Of a stretch of DNA of 64,000 nucleotides, positions 25,001 to 37,600 are shown piece after piece; the first letter of the stretch is position 1; each line of letters starts with the position of its first letter. A program made the position numbers and the translations under genes. The notes beneath the pieces are model-generated. The model was not told the DNA's origin and searched no databases. It saw only the letters and a list, made by a program, of their open reading frames with translations. This stretch comes from Echinococcus granulosus (taxonomy: Eukaryota > Platyhelminthes > Cestoda > Cyclophyllidea > Taeniidae). The DNA is taken from positions 62,001 to 126,000 of the forward strand of contig NW_020170411.1 in assembly GCF_000524195.1 (NCBI RefSeq), read 5' to 3'.

Positions 25001-28000
25001 ATAATCACTGCCGGCCTCATTCAAGCCCACAACACACACGCCTCTCGTCAGCCAACACTGCGACTGGGACTCCCAATTTTCCTCCCGGCAACCATTTTCA
25101 CTGCCGCGTCCAGAATAAGCTCTTCAGGCACCCACGAACACACTTTTAAACGCTACTTTTCCGCCGTCGATGGGGAAGGACAGATGTTTAAAATGCAGTG
25201 TCAGTGGGAACTCCAAGAGCAATCTGAAATTTTGGGCGTGTTAACTCTTTTTACGTGAATAACGCGAAGTGTAAAACTGCTCTCCATTCGTGTTTTGAGT
25301 GAACAGCGTGTGTGCCACACATTGCGCAATGGAATTGTTACTCAGTAAAAAAGTCTCAATATTTGCAAAGTAAAAGTTAGATGCCTCTCAAAAGTGAATT
25401 ATTTGTTGCCATTTCATTGTAAAAGTGGATTTTTCAAAGCCCCTTAAGCCATTTAAATGAAGCATTTCACTGCCATCTTTAAGTAGAAGCAGTAATAAAC
25501 CGAAGGATTAAAGTGTTAATAAGTACCGCTTTTTTATTTTCGTTCAAATAATTTTAAAGTCGTCTACAAAAATCCACATTTCAGGGTAGCACTATTGCTG
25601 ATTTTAATAAAATCTCAATTTTTAAGCACACTAGTATACAGCATTCTGGGGAAAATGCTAGTTATACAAATGGAAATTTCCACATGAGTAAGTGATGTCT
25701 GGGAGGCGTGCTCGTTCCTTGGAATCGACCAGAAGTATGGGAAGAGAACATTGCAAAGTCTTAAGGCTAACTGCTGCTACACATGCAGGTGGGCTAGAGA
25801 ATTCCGAATAAAACAACACTGAGCGCATTTAGCTTTCAAAACATATTAAACTAGCGTTAAACATTCTTTTATAGAAATTTATTTCGCCTCCCCTCCAGTG
25901 ATTCATTGGAGAACCCTTAGAATAACCTCTAACGAAGTTTCTCGTGACGACCATAAAACAGGCTGCGTTGGCCTTATTTACCAGGTGAAAGTAATTCAAC
26001 CTTAGTGGCAGGATGATTAACGTCACTCAGGTCCCCTTCTAACCCTCTCTCCATTTTTAATCTCCTCGTCTACATCTTCACCTCACCAATCCCCTATACC
26101 AGTCCCATGTAATGTAAGTAGCTCAATGTTGATATGGCCAAGGTATTAATAGACTCTGCGGCGAATGCGTCGATGAGATGGGTGAACCGGTGGAATATAC
26201 AGCCCCCTCAAAATCACTTCATCTCTCTAATCTTTTGCCTGTCATCAGCATAAAAGAAGCAGCAACAAAGGACTATAAGCATTCCTGAACCTTCCAACAC
26301 AGGAATTTTGACTACTTGAATAGGGAAAATAAGGCCGATACCAATCTAGAGTATGTCTAACCCGGCCATACAGGAGAATAAGGCTTATACAGTGCTCTAT
26401 CAGACGGGCTCCTCAATTCGACACTTTGAATGCTGTTTTACGAATTCTCTTTAACAACTGTCGGATCATTTCTACGCTAAGGTAAAACACTGCTAGTACT
26501 GAGACGTTCTAACTGCTCTATAATCAAGAGGTGTCAAATAGGCAAACGTGATGCAATTACACACTGTTTTTTTCTTTGCGGATCATATGCAACAGTCATT
26601 TCAACATGTACATGTGTTATTTCCAGTTAACTAAACTATGTTTTCTTAGGGTCAGCCTCTATCTCGACAAATTTGATTAGTCAAAAGCATGAAGGTTTAC
26701 GGAAGGGATTGAATAGACTTCCGTTTGACTTTATTAACCACCGCCACCTGTTTGAACAAATTGGACATCTACAGTGTTTTAAAGCATCTAGACTACCATT
26801 TTTTCCTAATTTCGCGTTTATACTCTAGATCCACTTTTCGATTAACTCAAAATGCTGCTCTAAAGCTGAAGACAATCCACCCAATTCCGATTCTCTCCAT
26901 CGTCATGCACGAAGTTTGGGAGCCTTTAAGCGTCTTTAAAAATGTAGCCAAAATTACCAGCTAATTTAGTTTCAAAGGGCTTATTCGGCAAGCCATGTCG
27001 GACTGGCCACTAACGCCGTGACTAACGCTATGGCATGTGCTAAAGATCTTCAATTACAGAGGCACATCAAAGTCCACTGGTGGCGATGTTGAGTGTCAAA
27101 GTGATTTGTCAAACCCAAGCTAGTTTGGTCATGCAATTTAGGCGATATGTGGATATAAAATACCTTGAAACGTTGCACCTTAATGTTATCTCAATCAAAA
27201 CTACCTTTTTTACGATAGCATATCAGCTCTATGGCTAAATGTTTTGATTATTCACTTATTCTTACGCTTTTTTGTTTTGTTTTAAGCTGAGAGAAAGGAA
27301 TGTACTTTCTCCCCACACAGTTACCTTTAATAGACCCAAATTCCACGGCATGACCTTGCTTTAGGTCACTCAGTAGCCATGTTTGAACACACTGTTTAAG
27401 ATTTCCTACACAGCAAATCTATGAGCATTTAATCTGAAGTAATTTGACTGAGGCGAAGTTACTGAGGCGTCAATAAGTAGTTAGCAAAATAGTGAGCCCA
27501 TATGAATTCGGTTTGATTTTATTCAAAAATTTGTCAGTCGGGTAAAATTCTAGCTCAATTAGTTGAAAAGCGTGAATTCATGTGTAAATTTGCCTCACTT
27601 GGTCATGCACGAGAAGAGAAGTGGTTAAAACACTCCATTTTTCATGCATACACTCGATTATACGATTAAGATGAAAAAACATAGATCTGATTGCCATGTG
27701 CTAAAATTTAACCTGCTTCAGTCAGTTTGACATTGCCGACCCTGGAGTAGATTTTAGAGGTGGGAAATCGGATTCAAATCCACTTTTTTGATGTCACCTT
27801 ATCGATGAAAAAGATGCAAAATAAACGGAAGCGGTTAATCTACCAACCTTGAATAAATTACCCTAAATGTTCAAATCAAATATTGTCCCAGAGACTGCAA
27901 GGGAAAATATAAATTAGTACTTCAAAATTTTTTATTTGTAAAAAAGTTGCAAATCACAAATATTTGAAGTAATTGCTATTAAAATTGAGTATTTTACAAT

Positions 28001-31000
28001 CACAAGATTATTTTGGGAGAATTTGAGAGGACCGCTGCGATGGTAGTCTTAGCTAAGGACTTCCACAATTCTCGATTTCCCTACTGTACTTGACGTTGCC
28101 AGATGAATTTGTGCATATCGTACGCAGATCATGCGTTTACACCAAATCCCTGCCTCCAACACTGCCAAGGCGAACATGGGAAATTCTAGGCAGTGACGGT
28201 TTTCCCGAACCCAATTCCGGGCATAGCAGTATGCGGCTCAGACAGATCTATTTTTAAAGACTGACTCTGATGTTATAACCTGACATCTCTACATTCTCTT
28301 GACTTGTACGACACCAGATCTGTCATGTATTGGCTCAAACGAACAACACTGTGATGCGTTTGGCTTGGGTTGACAGTGTGCATATCCTGGTCCCGCCTTT
28401 TTTGACGTGGGAAAATTTGAACAGTTACACAACTTTGTCATTTCACTAAGCATACCAAGAAAGATTGCATAATTATTTCAAGCCATATTTCGCCCGCAGC
28501 TTTCTCTGGTTTCGAGGATCAAAAAATGCCTCAGCTCCTTAATTTTAAAGCCTAATTTTTTCATTTTTACACCATTTCGGGAAACATCACTTTTAAGTTA
28601 AACTCCGCACTTTAGTTTCTCAATTATTATTTAAAAATTTCCCTCATCTTAGTGTTATTAGATAAATAATAAGAAAATAACTTAAACTATTCGGATACCA
28701 CTCTTAAAATGGAAGGCAGATTGAGCACGCATTTTTTAATGCAAGTGAAAATACTTAATAGGGATGAAGTTATTTGGACAAAGGGCAAAAAATACGGCTT
28801 GATAATCAAACCCTCTTCAAAAGCTTGTGTTGAGTGCGTAAGACATGAAAATGATGCAATCTTCTCATTTGCCTTATTCGCGGTCAACACGAAAATTCTG
28901 GGGATTGAATTTTTGACTTCAACCATGCATTCGGAAATTGACAGGTTCAGAGGACTTCAGCTCTGTTTCAACATTGCACGGAACCCTCTACTGGTAATGC
29001 GTATTTCAGAGCGCAGCGTTTGAAAGGCAAACATCGGAAGACGTGGAACAGACTGTTCAACCTGGACAATTGTCCAACGTAGGCAAAGAATCGAAAACCG
29101 TACAATTAGGCGCAATCAAGAGGAGCAATAAATTAATTAGAGGAATCTGATTAGAAGGATACCAAAGGCCAAAAGGTCACAATAGGAAATTCCTTTAACC
29201 CCACATCTTCGAAGAAAAGCGTGGCAGTTGGAGAGAGTACTAGACCTCCTTCATACGAATGAGGTGCAAAGTAGTGCGCATAATAAAGGGATGAGACAAT
29301 GCGGGTTTAAACCCCCGCAAAGTAATTTTAGATTTGCATTAACTGCCGGTTGTATGGTCCGGGCTAATTTCGGGACATAGGCTTTTGACAGCTACGAGGG
29401 AGGCGCTTCACTTTATTAAGAACTAGTAAGTGGCAGTGGGTTGTAGAGCCTTTTGACATCAGTGACATTATTAGGTTGAGGTTAGAATGACTTTTCCCTT
29501 GAATATTCACAGCATCTTCTGGGTCGATGACGAAATGTGGTTCCTCTACGCACTCTCATTGTGTCGATTTTGCAAGACACATTCGACGAGGTATTCCATT
29601 TTATGTCAAATTAAATTTATTTCCTTTCATCAATCCAAAGCAAACCATTTTGGTTTGCAATATGATCTATAAACATAATTTGGTTGTAACTGACCTCACT
29701 CAATCAAGATATTTTAAATGCATGGCAAAATATCGTTCTAAAATACTTTCGATACAGCATTTCAGAAGACAAAAATTGGTACATAATGGCAATTATTGGC
29801 GGAATCTAACATATAACCTGTAAATGAGGTGTTTTAAGTTTTTACTTAATCATGTTATGAAAGATTTAGTGAGTTAATGACTGGTTAGTTGTTTTGAAAT
29901 GCAAGAAAACAAGTAGTTGAAGCAAAAGTCCCATAAATTGTAAACCATGTCTCACAAGTGCTGAATCAGGCAGTCCAGATGTTCTATGCCTTGGCTTAAA
30001 ATAGCCCATTTGCAGCATAGAGGTGGCACTACCTTTGATATCGTTTAGTGGGAAAAATCACACCTCTGACCCAGAGCCCACAAAATCCGATAAGCACCTG
30101 TCGGGGAGGGATGTGAATGCGCAGCCGCGTGTGGGCTAAAGTGCGTGCGCGCCCCTGCATTTGGGTCACCTCCAGCACCGCCACACTCAAAGCAGGCGAT
30201 TTCGTGCACGGTGCAGCCACCGTGTATCATCAGCTCTTGACCAGTCCCGTCCATCCCGTGGCTCGACTGAGTGCCGATTTTCAAGCTAACTCAAAATGTT
30301 TTGCTCAAGGAAAGTGCCCTTATTTGCTTAATATGCCATCGGTTGTTGATCAACGTCCTGGTAAAATAAATAAAGCCAAACTGAATAATTGGGCTTTGTT
30401 ATAGCGAAAATGAGGGAAGGATTAAAAACCTCTCTCTAGAATTTTGTTAATAGGTCATAAACTTTATAGTGTCAAACCATTAAGCCCTAATTAAAGGCTG
30501 TTTTATAAAGGCATTGAACTTAAACCTGTTATTATTTTTAGTGTCGTTATAATTTAACCTGGATATATCAGTCATAATGAACAAAGGAACATCATGGATA
30601 GCCCTATTGTTAGCAAACAGTGCATTTTGTTAGCATTCAACAAGCCAGCCCAGAAGGGCGTTTGGAAACTAAAAATTTCATTTTTGATGCTCTGCATGCC
30701 TAGCATTCGGGTTTCAGAAGAATTTATGTTTTAGCTATAGACAGCACACATTTGGAATCGCATGTCTTTGGGATGAAGTTGAGGCATTGAGTCTCTGGCT
30801 TTTAGCCGTCCCTTCGAGGCGTGAGTCATGCGCGTCGTCATTGGTGTGTTCGCCCCGTAGCGTTGGGGCTTCACTGCTATGGCATCAACAGTAACAGCAT
30901 GACTAGAAATAAATAAAGGCTAGACACCAGAAGTGCCTCCTCTGGCTCCTGATGTGGTGGCTGCAGCGTTATAGATGGCATTTATTGTATCCTCTTTTGA

Positions 31001-34000
31001 ACTCAATACTTGATGATCCAATTGTATTGAAATTGCCAACAAAGCAAGTGGTGACCATGCAAGATGATTTTATTATAAAGTGGTGATCACTGCGTAAGTT
31101 TCGTTGAATATTTTTCAGTTTTACGTGAGCAAATCATTCTATTGATGGAAATATTAATAAGAAATTTAGGCGTACTTCTGTACTGGCCATTCACTCTTTG
31201 CGCACTCCTAAAAATTGTATAACCTATTCACCCGTGCTTCGACCTAAATTTTTTGCCTCTTTCTGGAATATGGGCTAATTTCGGCGAGAAAGATGTCACC
31301 TAGAAATCATATTATTCAAAGATTTGTCCACGTAATCCATCGCATTTGGAGATCCTTTTATCATACCAGCCTACGTGGAGCATCGTGATTTTTGGCGGTA
31401 GATTTTTCGTAAAAGAGAATATTTTATCAAGTATGTAGCTCCAATGTACAGCTCAGACACTTAGAATGGATCCCCAGAAAATAGATCGCAACATCCAACA
31501 CTATACAGATTTGAAACAACTGGCAAAATAATACAGTGACCACTAAAAATAAGGTGATGGCCAGTTCGATAGAACGGTGCAGCTAATCTTGCCTGTGCGG
31601 TCATTGCGAAGGGCAAGGGGTCCATCCATTACCTCACCCTGTCATGCCTGAGGATGCGTGTGCGCCTCCTCCAGAGGGTGTATGCGCGCGTGGGTGGCGT
31701 TAGTACCCGTAAAGAGGCAGTCTGCAGAATTACCACTGACTCAAGGACGTACGGAAATGGGGAAGAGGCAGATGTAAGAAAATGAAGCACAAAACTTTAT
31801 AGCAACTGTACATAATTGATTTAAAAGTGTGCAAAGCATCCACGCACTTGTAGCAACAGGCAACACTTTACCCCAGTTGATATGGATAGAGGAGTCCCTC
31901 CCGGTTTATCCTTATTAGGGAGCCACCTGAATGATGTGGAACTCAACCGGCCAACAAAAAATTAGTCTACCGTTCACAAAAAAACTTGAGCCCATTGCCT
32001 GCACTGATGAATACCTGAGCGTGAGCTAAGTTATGCTTTATTAGCCAATTGTGTAATTATAGAACGGTGCTAAATCGTCGACGCCTTTTGGTGAAAACCA
32101 GATATGTAGATTAGATGTTCGGTATTTGAGGATTGATGAAAGAATTCACTTCAGAATTGTAATCTCAATATATGAGAGAATGATATGCCATTTCTGGCTT
32201 GAAACAAATGTCTATCATGTTGAACCAACGCAAATTTCTTCGGAAGGTACATGCTTGTAAGTGCCAGATGCATCGAAATGTCAAATGTCAGATATCTCAA
32301 CTATTCATTTCCTTCTTGAATCAAGAAGTGGTGATTAATTTAATTGACCATGTTTACGAGGTATTTGACTGATTTAATGAAGCTAATGTAAAAGATATTT
32401 TTTTTGTATTGATAATATCAGGCAATCAGCAGTGGTGGGTAAAAATTATTCAGTGAACCTGAGTCCACTTTGAAAATTTTTGGAAATGTATTTGATGAAC
32501 TTTCGTTAGGCATTTGCGAAAACAGTGTATCATTTTTGCATAGCTCACGAATTTGTGTCTTCTAGGGAGACGCTATTTGCCTTGCTTAAAATATAGTGAC
32601 AGTAATCACGTGAATCTTCAAGAGTTAACAGATGAGATTGTCGTACCTGGATTCAATCGCTTCACAAAGTTTCGTTGAATGGCTGATGTGGGGTATAGTA
32701 TTCATTTCTTGCCCTAACGGAAAATAACCTGAGAAGAACGGAAGACCTTAAAAACCGAAATTATAGTCTACTATTAACGATGATTATGATCATTTACTTC
32801 GAGGACTCGCCATCAGCTTCTTCCATCAGCTGCTTCACATGGTGTGATCCAAGTCAGCGACAGTATGCCAAGTCTTCTTATGCCTTCGAACCGAATTTTT
32901 GCCTAATTACGGCGATTAGGTTTTATCGTGGCTCGGCTGAGGCACACCACCCCTTCCACACAGTCCCGCGCCCTGGCCCTTGCCCAGTCCACTCTCCACC
33001 GCCGCCCGCTGCAGCTATTGCCAGCGGGGCCGATTAATAGGGGGTGTGAGGGAAGGAAGAGGCAAGAGAAGGGTGGGTGATGGAGGTGCTGTGATTAGGT
33101 GCTCCTTGGACTTGGGTCCACTTAGCGGTGACTTTAAAAGGGCGATCCACCATCAACTGCGCTAATTAGGTGACCAAAAGGTGGAATTAATACGTGCACA
33201 ATTTCCCCTTATATCCGTACAGGCATACACGCACATTGAAACATGTACTTGGATGCGGTTGAAGATGCCAAAATCTAAAACTGTTTGTCCAAAAATGGTT
33301 TGAGAAGAATAATTCACTTGGCTATTTTTATATCGAAAAACTACTGCAATGAGTCGCCTTTTAGTAATGTATTAGGCCGTACTAAAATTAAGAGGTATTC
33401 AGTCTTATTTTAACGTAAGAAGGTTGAAATACAACGAAGTGGCCACCGAGCAGCTGAATAATACACACGTCTATATCGCTGTGGCAGTTAGACTTACCCA
33501 CATTAGTGATGATCTACGATTAGTCGAGTGGCAGTGAACTTTTCCTGTTGCATACAAATTCTTAAAAAACCGCAGACCAGTAGTGCATGACCAGTAACAC
33601 CTTCAAATGGAGGCGAAACTGTTTAAACAATAGGAAACTTTGGTCCACCTGTAAAAAGTGACCAAAATTTTGTCATTTACTATCTGATAAAAGTCAGTGG
33701 TCCTGCTTTGTGTACTAGGGTTGCACTGAATCGCCTAATCGAAGGGTCGAACCTGGACCATCCCGATTATTACCTTCGATGGCCACAGTGGCAACTGTCG
33801 GCCACTTCGACTTTTGAAACTTGCCAAAAATGATTTACTGAGTCTTGAAACATGGGGTTGGGAAATCGTATTGGATTAGCCTCTAAGGTCCAAGATGCTC
33901 AACAAAACCCCCAAATCGGAGTGCATTCAGGAACTCATTTTGTGAATTCCATAAAAAGACAATGGCTTTAACTGCAAAGCGATTGTTTTATTAGTATTCT

Positions 34001-34600
34001 TAAAATATGTTTGAAACAAGATGTTCTTCCAAAGAAACAATCGACTGTTTAAGCTGTAAAGGTCTTGGATTCATAATACTGTGTGAAGGTTGTTCAGGAT
34101 AGAACGCCAGAATAAAATAAACAGCACCACAGCAAAAGTTAGAGAGAATCAAATTCCTGCACTCAAATTTAAATTATCGTGTCGAATTTTGGGAAATCAA
34201 GTTGGTATTTTGAGTTATCAATAGCCGATGTACAATGAGATAAGCAACCATTGACTTTTAAAAGAATTGGGCAAAGTAAAAGCATGTGTCCGCTATACAA
34301 AAAATTGTAGGGCTTTTTGGGAGTGACGGTATAGACTAATAACTGATTATATTTCCATTACTTAGGAATAATTCGGATTAAATAAAAAGTAGACCTGATA
34401 TCCATATGGTGAATGCTATTTTATTATTAGTCGCACAATCAAGACCAACCACCGTGCTTTAAAGTAGCTTACACTATAGTATATTTAAATGAGTTGAAGC
34501 AACGCATTTTAGAATGGCTGCTACTTAGATAAAATGATATAGTATACAGGCCTTCCCTTTGCTAGTTTTCATAGGTGCATAAAATGCCGCACTTGTAGTT
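25001..34600. other. Gene desert, part 2
   Basis: AT-rich, with two GC-richer islands at about 30050-30280 and 32930-33080. The first carries a perfect hairpin (see 30207-30224). An inverted repeat around TTTAAA lies at 29300-29319. Open frames of 60-105 codons exist on both strands (for example 28709-29023) but have no recognisable domain and are in the range expected by chance. Confidence 0.4.
30207..30224. repeat. Perfect hairpin, 7-bp stem with 4-nt loop
   Basis: CACGGTG-CAGC-CACCGTG, a perfect inverted repeat in a locally GC-rich stretch of an otherwise AT-rich desert. Function unknown. Confidence 0.5.
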
Positions 34601-37600
34601 ATACAAAGAGTTGACTTGTCCTCAGCGCGCAGCTGTTTGCAACAGTTACAGTTGTTTTTCACTAAAAACTGATTTAAAAAATTCCAAGAGCTTCCTTACA
34701 CCGAACATCAAAATTGTACGTACGCACACGCACCCCTCATACGGTTTCGCATATGTCATCGGACTTTCGACAGCTACCGTGACGGCTTGTCAAACAGACC
34801 TGTTCCGATAGTTTCCCGCCCAGTAGTTTGCGGGAATAAACCACACGCCACCTATCTTACCAACCCTCCCCACCCCACACAACATCCATATTACCCAGAC
34901 GACTAGCAGTATGGATGCTAATCTCGAAGATGAGACTCCGAGATGATGCGTAGATCCCCACTGAGATAAGTTCCACTAGCTGGTTCATTCTCTTTACCTG
35001 GAGATCGTTAAGCTCCCTAAATGGCACATCATTTTTTTTCGGTTTAAATACACAACGGCAGGGATTATCTGATTCCCACACCTCTTGAGAGAGCAAGCGC
35101 AGGCAAGCTTTTATAAACTAGGGCTTGGGAAAGCCAACTCCTTAGTCAAAATAATGCCTATGAAAAACCTTGACAAGATGATTATACCTAATAAATCAAA
35201 CGTTTCAGCTACAACAATTCGTGAAGTCTTACTGTTGGCAAACATTCACTTTGGATTGAACGAGGTATCAAGTGTCAAAACCAGGGTAAACTGGTGTGCA
35301 GTAGAAGTCCATTAACCTCAAAATGAATAATTTAAAGGGAATGCTAGCACTTACCTACATATATATATTTGTAGAAAATCAGCAATACTTCTGAAATCTC
35401 AAGAAAGGCTAGTACAGTGGTGGGTGAGGTGGTTTCTCAGCCGTCTAAAACAGCATTTAGCATGCTATTGAGTAAAATTAGAAAACACCAACATTAGATT
35501 TTAAGGTGGTGGTACGTTAAAGTCTCAATCACTTGTAAAACCAACTGTCGACAATGCACAGACTGCAAAGGCAATGATCGCCCAGATGGTACACAAGCCA
35601 CCAGTAGGAATGAGTACTCAAACAACGGAAAGTAACCGGCGACTAAAACAAAAATTAGACAAGCCAATAAGCAAATTTCTCATATATGTAAGACTTATTT
35701 TATGCTATGACCTAAAATAAAGGGCACTGAAACCATAAATAAGAAGGTTCATGTTTAGAACAGGTTGGCTGACTTGTTGTAGGCTTTTTGCTGTTCGCGT
35801 CCACGTTTACTAGCCACGGCGGACTTTTTCGTCTCAGTGCAACCAACAGGGGTAGAGGTAGAGGAAACCTCGGGTTGGGAATTTGCAGCAAAGAAGACAG
35901 TTGCTTCTTGCCAATTCCAGGCAAAGTTCACGATTTCTCCTTTTCCTTTCTTTTGCTTCACCATGCACCTTACCCGCATGCACCTTGGTTTAAAAACCGC
36001 AGAGTGAATTAAAATAACTGCTTTCCTACAAAAGTCAGCAAAAAATTGTCAAGTTTGATAGAGAAGAGTTGTTAAATAAGAAGCCATCCAAACGGTTTGA
36101 CGTACGGAAATTCCATAGGAGGGCTTGTTAATAAATAGCGTCACATGCTGCACTTAGGCTGATAGAAGTTCTTAAGTTTGACTTGCAATAATTCAAACGA
36201 CGTATTCAGACTGGAGAATATATCAGTTGTATTACTAAGGAGGGAGCACGTTGGAAGGTGCGTTTGTATTTAAGTCTTCTAATTCAGCATCTTTTCAGAC
36301 GGTAGCTTTGTGGGTGTCTAATAAGATCGTCCTTCGAAAATGTCTACACTCAGTCTTGGATAATGCAGAGTTTTTGACTCCCTTGGTATTGTGACATAAC
36401 TACTTTTATTCTCCCAAGTTCTTGCGCTCATTAAGGCTTTGTTCAACCTGTTTTAAGATTTATTGTGCCGCATCCTATATTGGACCTACTTCTACCAATG
36501 ATAAAGTTTAAAGAAAGCAATAAAAACAATTTCTCAGTAACATTTTGCCACATTTTACAAGTCGGATGACTTTCCTTGCAACAGAGTCCTTCACTTAAGT
36601 CCTGTGCTCCTACAAGATACCTCAAGTTTTGGGCAAACTTGACAATAACGTCAGTTTACGATGCAAGTGGTATTGATAATGTTTAAATAAAAGATATGAG
36701 CACAAAATGAAATTATTCTTGAGTTGTGTGCTTTCATAAAGATCCAGAATTCTGAACTAATTTGCTTAAGTTAAGTGAATTCAATGATGCTACTGTAGAC
36801 TATGTAAAAAGGCTTAACAACTCCAAGAATTGATGCCGATACCATTGTCTTGGAACCTAGTCTACCAAATCGTACATGTTCAGTGACTAATTTTTAGGCT
36901 TAAAGTTATCCGATTTTCCGAAAAGGCAAACACTTTGTTGCATTACAATTGGTGGGTTTTGGCTTTACCTATGCAAAACAATAGTTTTTAGCGTAATTTG
37001 ATGAAAGACAAATTTGTAAATGAGATTCATTAGTAGGGGGACGGGAATATTTTTTTAAACTCAACCCCAAGCTCTGTCATCCGTTAAATTAACATTTATT
37101 CATTCTAATTATGCGGTGAGAACCCGTGTGCTCGGCCATGGGTAGAGGAATCCTAATGCCTCTCACGGTAACACCCCGCACGACTCCCGTTTCGTTTGTT
37201 CAGTGCCAAAACCAGAGGATCTAAGGTCACACAAGCTCGATTTCGCAATTTGCATACTTGGTAAGCACGCACAAACAAAATTCGCGATAAGAGGCGATTC
37301 AATAGGAGAACTGCGAAGAGTTTCCCAAGTACCACACAAGAAGCTATCATCACACTTAAGGACTAGAAATTGCTTACCCTTAAGACTGCGAAAAACAGTT
37401 TGCTTTCCAGGTTTTCCACCAAATGTTTGGTACCTAATTTGCCATCTAGCAGAACGTTAAAGTATATTTAATAAACTTCATGTTTCTATATTGAAAAACT
37501 ACAAAATCGTGCAAATTGAGCAATATTTATAAAAATTTACGCATTAAATTTAAATCCTTAAGGCCGGCTCTAAAATGTCTGAAAATTTTACACTGTTGTA

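Noticed and set aside
28687..29023. Open frames on both strands (79 and 104 codons)
   Set aside because: No domain, no splice context, and within chance expectation for this composition.
33720..33770. tRNA-like T-loop GGGTCGAACC
   Set aside because: No acceptor stem, D-arm or anticodon arm could be found around it.
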